Shown here: positions 1 through 6,911 of the stretch, piece after piece
Numbering within the stretch: position 1 is the stretch's first letter
How the letters are laid out: each line of letters starts with the position of its first letter
Notes under the pieces: model-generated
Seen by the model: the letters and a program-made list of their open reading frames with translations, nothing else
Database searches by the model: none
What the model was told of the DNA's origin: nothing
Assembly (NCBI GenBank): GCA_018610125.1
Contig: JAHEOI010000295.1
Span: 1-8,933, forward strand
DNA: 8,933 nucleotides
Source of the DNA: Verrucomicrobiota bacterium
GTDB lineage: Bacteria; Verrucomicrobiota; Verrucomicrobiia; Limisphaerales; JAHEOI01
Reading direction: 5' to 3'
Program-made: the position numbers and the translations under genes

Positions 1-776
1 GCACCCACCGCCGGGGATGACCTGACGGCGCCTTCAGTCTGCAGCTCCCATTGTTTCGTGCCTTCGGCATCGACCGCATAAAGGTTCTGATCGTCGGACC
101 CGAAATAGATATTTCCATTTGGTCCGATCGCCGGGGATGACTTGACCGGTCCACCGGTCTCAAAGGCCCACTTTTTAACTCCATCGGGCTGGATCGCGTA
201 GAGCTTTCCGTCATTGGAACCGACATAGATCGTTCCATTCGGGCCGATTGCCGGCGAGGACTCGACGCCACCACCGGTTGCAAGCTTCCATTTGAGCGTC
301 CCGTTCGGGCGAACCGCATAGACATTTGAATCGGCGGATCCGACGACGATGACGCCATCAACGCCAACCGCCGGCGACGAGGTGAGCGCTCCCTCCGTAG
401 CAAACGCCCACTTTTCCGTTCCGTCCGAATTTAACGCATAGAGCTCTTTGTTCTTCGCCCCGAAATAGACGGTACCCTCGGGGCCGATTGCGGGCGTTGA
501 GGCAATCGCATCGCCTGCGCTAAAGCGCCACTGTTTGTCGCCATTTGAATCCACTGCATAGAGCTTGCCGTCGTTGCTCCCGATATAGGTTGTCCCGTTT
601 GCGGTCAGTGCGGGTGCCCCGGCGATGGGTTGATCCGTGGCAAAGGCCCACTCTTCCGTCCCGTCAGCATTGGTCGCATAGAGCGTTCCGTCGGTGGATC
701 CGATGAGCACCTCTCCGTTTGGGCTGAGCGCGGGACCGGATTCGATGGCTCCGCCGGTCGTAAACTGCCAGGTCGA
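1..776 (-). repeat. Second series of 120-base coding repeats (second propeller, cut by the window edge)
   Basis: Six complete 120-base units and part of a seventh are present, in strict register: related words such as gccggggatga and gccggcgacga recur every 120 bases on the plus strand. They encode PQQ-type blades. By analogy with the first propeller, at least one more blade is expected to the left of the window. Confidence 0.85.
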
Positions 777-1061
777 GGAATGAGATTGAATGACACTGAG
801 CGCCCCATCGTTATAGACCGCCGGCAAGGCCGATGCGGTCTCACTGGAGACCTCACGAGTAACTGGCTCATCGATAAACGACAGCGTATAGTCGCCGGCT
901 TGAGCGGAGTTCCTCGCGGTCAACGATATCTTACTGACCTCGACAGTTCCTTTTGAAAAGGTCTCCCCGAAAAATGAAATGCTAACCCCGATTCGTCCTT
1001 CATCCGCCTGATCGAGCTTCGTCGACAAATTGGCGCCCTCCGCACCGCCCCCCAGCTCAAC
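1..1061 (-). pseudogene. Continuation of the propeller protein in the shifted frame: rest of second cohesin-like domain plus second PQQ-type propeller (partial)
   Basis: Reading the minus strand from 1061 to the left edge gives one open frame of about 353 codons with no stop and no convincing start of its own. It begins with V-E-L-G-G-G-A-E-G-A-N, which completes the cohesin-like domain cut off at the upstream TGA. It ends that domain with a PVTREV motif and a Y-x-D-G-x-L-x-V ending, both of which also close the first cohesin-like domain of the same gene. From about 776 to the left edge it has six full 40-residue blades and part of a seventh, each with W, S-S/T-P-A-I-G and Y-x-G-S-x-D-x-x-L-Y-A-V. 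The gene therefore continues beyond the window. A one-base change near 1057-1062 separates the two parts. Whether this is a sequencing error, a real mutation or recoding cannot be decided here, so 'pseudogene' is used only to mark the broken frame. Confidence 0.75.
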
Positions 1062-3240
1062 CTGGAGGATTCGAGAACCTTGCCGGATCAAAGCCCAAGC
1101 TGAAGCCAAGGCCCGCCTCGTCACCTTGGGCCGTCATTTCAACGGAGATTGTAACCGTTTGCCCGGAAAAAACCTCGCCGTCCCCTGCGGTGATCCGCCG
1201 TTCCTTAACAATCTCTTTGATCCCGAAATCAAGATCGGTGACTTCACCTCCAGGATCGAGCGTCACTCGGTGCGCGTCGTCTTGACTCGGATCCGGCGCG
1301 GTCTGCTCAAAATCGCTTGGAACGACCTCGCGCACGATATAATCGCCGGGCTCAATATCGGAAAAGCGATAGCTTCCCTCCTCGTCGGGGCTGGTGTCGG
1401 GGTCGTCCGACCGCGTCTCCACGCTCGTTTCCCCTGAATCGAGCGAGCCGTTGTCATTGTCGTCGAGAAATACGGTCACACCGGAAACACCCGCCTCACC
1501 TTCATCTTCGACGCCATTGGCATTGCCATCCTGATAAACCGTGCCGGTGAGATCGCCCGGCGTGAACGCCAGCGATGACAAGCCTTTATGCCCGCGATCC
1601 CGATGAAACATCGGCCAGGCCCCATCCGCCAGACCGCTGGCATTGGATTCCACCGCATAAAGCGCATTATCGCCCGACCCAAAGTAGACGGCGCCGTTAT
1701 CGGCAATGACCGGCGATGATTGGACCGCGTCTCCGGTGTCAAAGAGCCACTTAAGCTGCCCATCCGGTGTTACTGCGTAAAGACGCCCGTCGCCACTCCC
1801 CACATAGACGGCCCCACCGGATCCGACTGCCGGCGACGACCGATCGATCGTGCCATCCGACTCAAATGCCCATTGCACCGTGCCATCCGACCCAAGGGCA
1901 TAGACCTTTTGATCTTTCGACCCGACATAGATCCTCCCGTTGGCGCCGACTGCCGGGGAAGAATGAATCTCGCCTCCGGTTTGATGCGACCATTTCATCG
2001 TCCCATCGGGGTCGATGGCGTAGATCTTCCAGTCTTGAGCACCGACGTAAACCGTGCCGTTCGGCCCCACAGCGGGCGAGGAGTTGACAGCTGAGCCGAT
2101 CGTCACATCCCATATCCGGCTCCCGTCGGTATTGACGGCATAAAGCTTCCCGTCATTTGAGCCGAAATAGAGCACTTCGTTCAGCCCGATCGCGACTGAG
2201 GACTTGATGGCTCCACCTGTCGAAAAGCTCCATTGCTTGGTCCCGGTTGGGTCGACCGCATAGAGCTTGCCATCCTCCGAGCCGACGTAAACCGTGCCAT
2301 CGATGCCGATTGCCGGCGTGGAGCTGACCGCAGCGCCCGTGGAAAACCGCCATTGGACTTCACCGCTGCTCTTTAGCGCTACAAGATCACCGGATTCCGC
2401 TCCGACGTAAATGCTTCCGTCCTCGGCAATGGTCGGCGACGACTCGATAGACGATCCGAGGTCCACGGACCAGCTTTGCGTGCCGTCCGGCTTGACCGCA
2501 TAAAGCTTCCCGTCCCGCGAACCGATCACGACCCGTCCGTTAGCATCAATGGTGGGAGACGAGACGACAGCCCCGCCGGTCCCAAACTGCCATTTCTTGG
2601 GCGTGGTCTTGACCACCTCAAGCTGCCCATCCTGGTAACCGGCGTCCAGATTTTGAGCCAAAGCATTGAGCACCTCACGGGTGACCGGCGTGTCGCCGAA
2701 TGCGACCGCACTAGGGCCTGTTTCCGCATCGGAAAGCGTTGTCAGCGTCAGATCCACGATCTTCCGCGTTCCAGGGTCAAATGTTTCCCCGGGTGGCAAC
2801 GTCAGATTCACCCCGATCAGGCCATCCGCTTCCCGTTCCCGGTTGACACTCAGCACGGCGTTTCCAGCCTCGGCATCGGTCCCCGGCGCAAGGTCCGGAC
2901 TCGTAAACCGGGCTGCATCAAAGGCAATGCTAAAGGCAACGCTGTTTTCATCGCCTTGAGATTCCAGCGTGATCGGAAGTGTGACCGTTTCTCCGGGAAA
3001 GGTTTCCCCGCTCGACAAGGAAACCTGGCGATCGGTTGTCGCCTGCGCGACCGCCTCTCTGCTATCGAGCAGCTTTCCCCATGCGCATGGGCTCGGCCCC
3101 GCCAGCACGGTTGTCGCCACCAAGAGCACAGCAAGGGGTTGCATCAAACTTCCTCGTCCCAAAAATTCGACCGACCCGGTTTGGCTTTGGCTCGGCTTCC
3201 AGAGCCGTTTGCAAATAGCTTCAATCATCTCCTTCTCCAT
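1057..3240 (-). CDS. Secreted PQQ-type beta-propeller protein with cohesin-like and SdrD_B-like domains, N-terminal portion before a frame break
   Basis: This 727-residue frame encodes a modular exported protein of unknown substrate. A hydrophobic export segment lies at about residues 33-48. A cohesin-like domain follows (about 70-210), then eight repeats of about 40 residues (215-533) with W at the start, S-S-P-A/T-I/V in the middle and Y-V-G-S-x-D-G-K-L-Y-A-V near the end, typical of PQQ-type (BamB-like) propeller blades. A WPMFHRD segment (542-548) closes the propeller, as is usual in this repeat class. An SdrD_B-like domain (563-675) carries D-G-N-A-N-G and D-N-D-N-G loops of calcium-binding type. 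A second cohesin-like domain begins near 681 and stops abruptly at SNPPG. The stop is probably not the true end, because the next frame completes the domain. I kept the first ATG (3240), which has no ribosome site; the ATG at 3144 (residue 33) has GAGGAA five bases upstream and is a strong alternative, though its signal peptide would lack basic residues. No enzyme active site is seen; surface binding or scaffolding is a guess. Confidence 0.85.
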   Translation of the reverse strand: MEKEMIEAICKRLWKPSQSQTGSVEFLGRGSLMQPLAVLLVATTVLAGPSPCAWGKLLDSREAVAQATTDRQVSLSSGETFPGETVTLPITLESQGDENSVAFSIAFDAARFTSPDLAPGTDAEAGNAVLSVNREREADGLIGVNLTLPPGETFDPGTRKIVDLTLTTLSDAETGPSAVAFGDTPVTREVLNALAQNLDAGYQDGQLEVVKTTPKKWQFGTGGAVVSSPTIDANGRVVIGSRDGKLYAVKPDGTQSWSVDLGSSIESSPTIAEDGSIYVGAESGDLVALKSSGEVQWRFSTGAAVSSTPAIGIDGTVYVGSEDGKLYAVDPTGTKQWSFSTGGAIKSSVAIGLNEVLYFGSNDGKLYAVNTDGSRIWDVTIGSAVNSSPAVGPNGTVYVGAQDWKIYAIDPDGTMKWSHQTGGEIHSSPAVGANGRIYVGSKDQKVYALGSDGTVQWAFESDGTIDRSSPAVGSGGAVYVGSGDGRLYAVTPDGQLKWLFDTGDAVQSSPVIADNGAVYFGSGDNALYAVESNASGLADGAWPMFHRDRGHKGLSSLAFTPGDLTGTVYQDGNANGVEDEGEAGVSGVTVFLDDNDNGSLDSGETSVETRSDDPDTSPDEEGSYRFSDIEPGDYIVREVVPSDFEQTAPDPSQDDAHRVTLDPGGEVTDLDFGIKEIVKERRITAGDGEVFSGQTVTISVEMTAQGDEAGLGFSLGFDPARFSNPPG
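1642..2598 (-). repeat. Eight-copy 120-base coding repeat (first propeller)
   Basis: The DNA repeats with a 120-base period matching 40-residue blades; one copy (the seventh) has one extra codon. The copies have diverged but keep recognisable words for S-S-P-A-V-G and L-Y-A-V. Eight blades would close one propeller. A second series with the same period fills 1-776. Confidence 0.85.
3150..3155 (-). promoter_or_regulatory. Ribosome binding site favouring the internal start at 3144
   Basis: On the minus strand GAGGAA stands five bases before an ATG at 3142-3144. The outer ATG at 3240 has nothing comparable. Starting at 3144 would put the hydrophobic export segment immediately at the N-terminus (M-Q-P-L-A-V-L-L-V-A). 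This is the best Shine-Dalgarno candidate in the window, but it does not settle the start. Confidence 0.45.
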
Positions 3241-3408
3241 TGACGGCCATCACCACTTACATCGCCCTACAACCTCATCCACAAACCTGGTTAAAACGCC
3301 TTTATACGGCGGTTTCTACAATGTTTCCCCACGTTGGCATCAGGGTATATCATCCCAGCCACCCCGGCAATGTCATTTAGCCTGAATCAGCGTCCAGCGG
3401 TTTGCGGC

Positions 3409-3555
3409 GGTCGGCAACAGTCGGCCGACCCTACCTCCGCGGTCCCTGCTTCGGCTTCGATACCCCAACGGGACTATTCAATGATAGCCCAGGCCTCAAG
3501 CCTGGGGAGAAAAGGGCCGAATAGCCCCCCGCCCTGAAGGGGCGATTGAATCGCC
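3409..3555. repeat. Cluster of GC-rich palindromes, REP-like element
   Basis: Several short perfect hairpins sit together: 3409-3415 with 3424-3430 (GGTCGGC/GCCGACC, 8-base loop); 3488-3494 with 3500-3506 (CCCAGGC/GCCTGGG, loop CTCAA); 3514-3517 with 3524-3527; 3530-3534 with 3540-3544 (CGCCC/GGGCG, loop TGAAG); and 3541-3546 with 3550-3555 (GGCGAT/ATCGCC, loop TGA). The last two share bases and cannot form together. From memory, GC-rich hairpins of the form AGCCCAGG...CCTGGG and GCCCTGAAGGGGCG are dispersed in planctomycete and verrucomicrobial genomes. None is followed by a T-run, so simple intrinsic termination is unlikely, and it lies ahead of genes on both sides. Confidence 0.55.
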
Positions 3556-3620
3556 CGACGGCCGGAGACGTCAACGGAGAGTCGGCAACCACCACGGTTC
3601 CTGTCCCAACGAATGGATCA

Positions 3621-3649
3621 TTGACATTTTCTTATGCGTCAGCGAAAAC
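3621..3649 (+). promoter_or_regulatory. Possible weak promoter of the sulfatase operon
   Basis: A perfect TTGACA (3621-3626) is followed 17 bases later by GAAAAC (3644-3649), a poor match to a -10 box. The placement, 35 bases before the chosen ATG at 3684, would give a very short leader. The -35 match is good and the -10 match weak, so this is tentative. Confidence 0.25.
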
Positions 3650-3683
3650 AGGCGGAAATCCCAACGGTACAAACAACGTAAAA

Positions 3684-5402
3684 ATGCGACATAAAGCTCT
3701 TCTTGCCACGGTAACAATGTTCGTGGCTTTGAACGTTCTCCCGGCGCCGGCCCAACAAGCGCCCCGACCCAATATTGTGCTGATCATGGCCGATGACATG
3801 GGCTACAGCGATATCGGCTGTTATGGGGGGGAAATCCAAACGCCTCACCTCGATCGACTGGCGCATGACGGGGTCCGATTCACCCAATTTTACAACACAG
3901 CGCGCTGTTGTCCGACGCGGGCATCGCTGTTAACCGGCCTCTATCAGCACCAGACCGGGGTCGGCCACATGATGGGCGACCGCGGCCTCACCGGGTTTCA
4001 GGGCGACCTGAACGATCACTGCGTCACGATCGCCGAAGTCTTGAGCTCCGCAGGCTATGCCACATACATGTCCGGGAAATGGCATGTCACACCGGTGCAA
4101 TACGACAATCCGGACAAGCAGAACTGGCCGCTACAACGCGGCTTCGACCGGTTCTTCGGGACGATCCACGGCGCAGGCAGCTTCTATGATCCCAACTCCC
4201 TGACGCGAGGCAACCAATTCATCCCGCCCCACGAAGCCGGCGAGGCATTTTCCAACCAGAACTTCTATTACACCGATGCCATCAGCGCGAACGCGAGCCA
4301 ATACATCCGCGAGCATGCTCAAAACAAACAGGACAGCCCGTTTTTCATGTATGTTGCTTACACCTCGCCGCATTGGCCGATGCATGCCCCCCCGGCGGAC
4401 ATTGAGCGCTACGACGGGGTCTATGACAAAGGCTGGGACAAGATACGCCGCGAACGGTATGAGCGGATGGTGGATATGGGCCTGATTCGCGATCGATGGG
4501 CGCTTTCACCCCGGGATTCGAGAGCGCCAAAGTGGGCGACTGCCAAGCAGAAGGCTTGGCAGATTCGCTGCATGGAGGTCTATGCCGCCATGGTCGACCG
4601 TATGGATAGCGGAATCGGCAAGATTGTCGGCACCTTAAAGGAGACCGACCAGTTTCGGGAGACACTGGTCCTTTTCCTGGCCGACAATGGCGGTTGCGCC
4701 GAAGGGATGGGGCGCCATGGCGATTTCACACCTCGGGCGGAAGAGCCTTCCCTCGAGCCGATCGGCAAGGATGAGCTGCAGACGCGCATGGTTCCCAAAA
4801 AGACCCGCCACGGTTATCCGGTTCGGCAAGGAAAAGGAGTCATGCCGGGACCGGCGGACACCTACATCGCGTATGGGCTTCCGTGGGCCAATGTTTCGAA
4901 TACCCCGTTCCGAGAATACAAGCATTGGGTGCATGAAGGCGGGATTTCAACGCCATTGATTGCCCATTGGCCCAACGGAATCGAGCGCGAAGGCGCCTTC
5001 GAGCGCCAACCGGGGCATCTGATCGACATCATGGCAACTTGTGTCGACCTCGCCGGGGCGAATTACCCCGAGCGCTTCCATGGCGAGCCCATCCACCCGA
5101 AGCAAGGAGTCAGCCTGATGCCGGCCTTCCACGGCAATGAGCTCAACCGTCAAGAACCCTTATTCTTTGAGCATGAAGGAAATCGAGCGCTTCGCGACGG
5201 CAAATGGAAGCTTGTTGCGAAAGGGGCCGGAAGTGACTGGGAGCTCTACAACATTGATGCCGATCGCTCCGAGCTAAACAACCTCGCGGAGGAACGGCCC
5301 AGACGCCGAAAGCAGATGGCCAAGCAATGGGAGGAAATGGCACGACAGTTTCATGCGATCCCCTGGCCTTGGGATCCCAATTATGGAGCAAACAACCAAT
5401 GA
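3684..5402 (+). CDS. Exported type I sulfatase 1 (arylsulfatase, active site CCPTR)
   Basis: Hydrolyses a sulfate ester, probably on a glycan, in the periplasm or outside the cell; the substrate is unknown. The 572-residue product begins with a classical signal peptide (M-R-H-K, then a hydrophobic run) with likely cleavage after A-P-A at 21-23. Metal-site aspartates are D37-D38 in I-M-A-D-D-M-G-Y. The C-x-P-x-R motif is C75-C-P-T-R79 followed by A-S-L-L-T-G; C75 should be converted to formylglycine. GKWH is at 131-134, S-P-H-W-P-M-H-A-P around H230, the second metal pair is D334-N335, and K413 lies in E-Y-K-H-W-V-H-E-G-G. The layout resembles SulfAtlas family S1_4 (recalled, not tested). The frame stays open upstream to a TTG at 3546, but that extension has low complexity and overlaps the palindrome cluster, so the ATG giving a signal peptide was chosen; it lacks a clear ribosome site. 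Its TGA overlaps the next ATG. Confidence 0.93.
   Translation: MRHKALLATVTMFVALNVLPAPAQQAPRPNIVLIMADDMGYSDIGCYGGEIQTPHLDRLAHDGVRFTQFYNTARCCPTRASLLTGLYQHQTGVGHMMGDRGLTGFQGDLNDHCVTIAEVLSSAGYATYMSGKWHVTPVQYDNPDKQNWPLQRGFDRFFGTIHGAGSFYDPNSLTRGNQFIPPHEAGEAFSNQNFYYTDAISANASQYIREHAQNKQDSPFFMYVAYTSPHWPMHAPPADIERYDGVYDKGWDKIRRERYERMVDMGLIRDRWALSPRDSRAPKWATAKQKAWQIRCMEVYAAMVDRMDSGIGKIVGTLKETDQFRETLVLFLADNGGCAEGMGRHGDFTPRAEEPSLEPIGKDELQTRMVPKKTRHGYPVRQGKGVMPGPADTYIAYGLPWANVSNTPFREYKHWVHEGGISTPLIAHWPNGIEREGAFERQPGHLIDIMATCVDLAGANYPERFHGEPIHPKQGVSLMPAFHGNELNRQEPLFFEHEGNRALRDGKWKLVAKGAGSDWELYNIDADRSELNNLAEERPRRRKQMAKQWEEMARQFHAIPWPWDPNYGANNQ
5385..5402 (+). promoter_or_regulatory. ATGA stop-start overlap with upstream GGAG
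   Basis: The TGA of sulfatase 1 (5400-5402) overlaps an in-frame ATG of sulfatase 2 (5399-5401). A GGAG at 5385-5388 stands ten bases before that ATG. This supports translational coupling and decides for 5399 over the further-upstream ATG at 5327. Confidence 0.55.
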
Positions 5403-6793
5403 CGTATTGTCTCAACCCCCGTCTTGTTATCCGTTTGGTTATGGCAAAAACGGTAAAAATCGTTTCGGTAGCTTCCCTCGTAATCGCCGTCCATCTTGGA
5501 ATTTCGGCGACACCGGAAGCCAATGGCTCAACCACGAAGCCACACAACGTGATTCTGATCATGGCCGACGATATGGGCTACGAATGTGTCTCGGCCAATG
5601 GGGGAGAATCCTATAAGACGCCGAACCTTGATCGGCTTGCGGCCAATGGGATGCGGTTTGAGCATTGCTATAGCCAACCGATCTGCACGCCCTCGCGCGT
5701 CCAAATCATGACCGGGATTTACAACAGCCGTAACTATGTCCGGTTTGGACTGCTCGCAGAAGACGCTTACACATTCGGCAATCTCGCTCGGCAAGCCGGC
5801 TACGCGACTTGCGTTGTTGGTAAATGGCAGCTTGAGGGTGGATTTGATGCCCCTTATCACTTCGGGTTTGAGGAATATTGCCTTTGGCAATTGACGCGTC
5901 GCCCCGGGCGATACCCCAATCCGGGTCTCGAGATTAATGGGAAGGAAGTCGACTACTCCAACGGGGAGTACGGTCCCGATATTGTGAGCAATTACCTCCT
6001 CGACTTCGTCGAGCGCCACCAAGACGAGCGCTTTTTCGCGTATTATCCCATGATCCTGCCTCATTGGCCATTCGAGCCTACCCCGGACAGTCCGGACTGG
6101 GACCCCGCCTCCAAAGGAGTTTTGCAAGGTCACGGCGACCCCAAATACTTCGACGACATGGTCGCCTACACCGATAAGATTGTCGGGCGAATCGCACGAA
6201 AGTTGAAAGAGCTGGGCCTTCGTGAGAATACGTTGCTCCTCTTTACCGGCGATAATGGGACAGCTCGAGAAATCACGTCGGTGCTCAATGGGCGTAAGGT
6301 CCAGGGTGGCAAAGGGACCATGACCGACGCGGGGACGCGGGTCCCATTCATTGCGAGTCAGCCCGGCTTCGTCCCGTCAGGGGAAGTCAATGGCGACCTC
6401 ATCGATTTCAGCGATTTCTTTCCGACATTGGCTGGGATTACGGGCGCCCATATACCAGACCGGCTCAATCTCGACGGGGTCAGTTTCGCCGCTGAATTAC
6501 AGGGTGAGGAGACAAATCGTCGTGAATGGAGCTATTCCTGGTATTTCCGCAATGGAGAGCCATCCGATCGTTGGGAAGGCGGTGAATATGCTCGGACGCG
6601 CCGATTCAAGCTCTATCTGGATGGACGATTCTACGACATCGCCAATGATCCGGAGGAAGAGCATCCGCTCGAGATCGGGAATATCGGTAGCGAAACCAAG
6701 CGCATAAGGCGAATGCTCCGCAAGGTGCTTGAACAGAATACCCGGGGCGGCTATTACGAGGAGCATGGCGTCGAGCGTCCCGGTAAGGATTGA
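5399..6793 (+). CDS. Exported type I sulfatase 2 (active site CTPSR, GKWQ variant)
   Basis: Second sulfate-ester hydrolase of the cluster, 464 residues from this start. The hydrophobic export segment lies at about residues 20-35, with probable cleavage near S-A-T-P (36-39). Metal aspartates are D57-D58 (I-M-A-D-D-M-G-Y). The formylglycine site is C96-T-P-S-R100, followed by V-Q-I-M-T-G. The usual GKWH is GKWQ (141-144). H222 is in P-H-W-P-F, D285-N286 in T-G-D-N-G-T, and K305 in G-G-K-G-T-M-T-D-A-G-T-R. A segment C-L-W-Q-L-T-R-R-P-G-R-Y (161-172) followed by N-P-G-L-E-I-N-G-K-E matches a subfamily I recall from planctomycetes in which GKWQ also occurs, so the Gln is probably a family trait and not damage. 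An ATG at 5441 would give a neater signal peptide (M-A-K-T-V-K-I-V) but has no ribosome site. Substrate unknown. Confidence 0.92.
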   Translation: MTYCLNPRLVIRLVMAKTVKIVSVASLVIAVHLGISATPEANGSTTKPHNVILIMADDMGYECVSANGGESYKTPNLDRLAANGMRFEHCYSQPICTPSRVQIMTGIYNSRNYVRFGLLAEDAYTFGNLARQAGYATCVVGKWQLEGGFDAPYHFGFEEYCLWQLTRRPGRYPNPGLEINGKEVDYSNGEYGPDIVSNYLLDFVERHQDERFFAYYPMILPHWPFEPTPDSPDWDPASKGVLQGHGDPKYFDDMVAYTDKIVGRIARKLKELGLRENTLLLFTGDNGTAREITSVLNGRKVQGGKGTMTDAGTRVPFIASQPGFVPSGEVNGDLIDFSDFFPTLAGITGAHIPDRLNLDGVSFAAELQGEETNRREWSYSWYFRNGEPSDRWEGGEYARTRRFKLYLDGRFYDIANDPEEEHPLEIGNIGSETKRIRRMLRKVLEQNTRGGYYEEHGVERPGKD

Positions 6794-6911
6794 CAAGGAT
6801 AAGGTAGGTCAAGCTCGTAAGCCTTACAAAAAAAGCGATGCACAAATCTTGCAGAGTCGACCTTCAATGAACGAATTGTGTCCGCCGATGTTTTTTGAGA
6901 TCCTACGTCTT

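Larger units (their letters stand above)
3241..3683. other. Divergent intergenic region between the propeller gene and the sulfatase operon
   Basis: No convincing gene lies here. Open frames crossing it on the plus strand lack family resemblance and ribosome sites, and one is only an upstream TTG extension of the first sulfatase. The left part should hold the promoter of the minus-strand propeller gene; a TATAAA on that strand (3301-3306) is a possible -10 element without a good -35. The centre is a cluster of GC-rich hairpins (3409-3555). The right part holds a TTGACA at 3621-3626 ahead of the sulfatases. Confidence 0.6.

Noticed and set aside
1..2600. The 120-base periodicity as a CRISPR or noncoding satellite array
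   Set aside because: The repeats are diverged, have no spacers, and translate throughout into PQQ-type propeller blades in a consistent frame.
2476..3243. 255-codon open frame on the plus strand opposite the propeller gene
   Set aside because: It lies wholly antisense to well-supported cohesin-like and propeller coding sequence, has no recognisable domain, and is explained by the biased repeated codons of the real gene.
3334..3537. Small plus-strand frame in the intergenic region
   Set aside because: Low-complexity product, no ribosome site, and it runs through the palindrome cluster.
3546..3683. TTG-initiated N-terminal extension of sulfatase 1
   Set aside because: It would place 46 low-complexity residues before a classical signal peptide and overlaps the hairpin element.
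5528..6133. 201-codon open frame on the minus strand inside sulfatase 2
   Set aside because: The opposite strand carries all catalytic motifs of a sulfatase across this stretch; the antisense product resembles nothing known.
6794..6838. Possible terminator between sulfatases 2 and 3 (TAAGG...CCTTA followed by an A-run)
   Set aside because: The stem is only five bases with a long loop, and the run is A, not T, on the coding strand; on the other strand the T-run comes before the stem.
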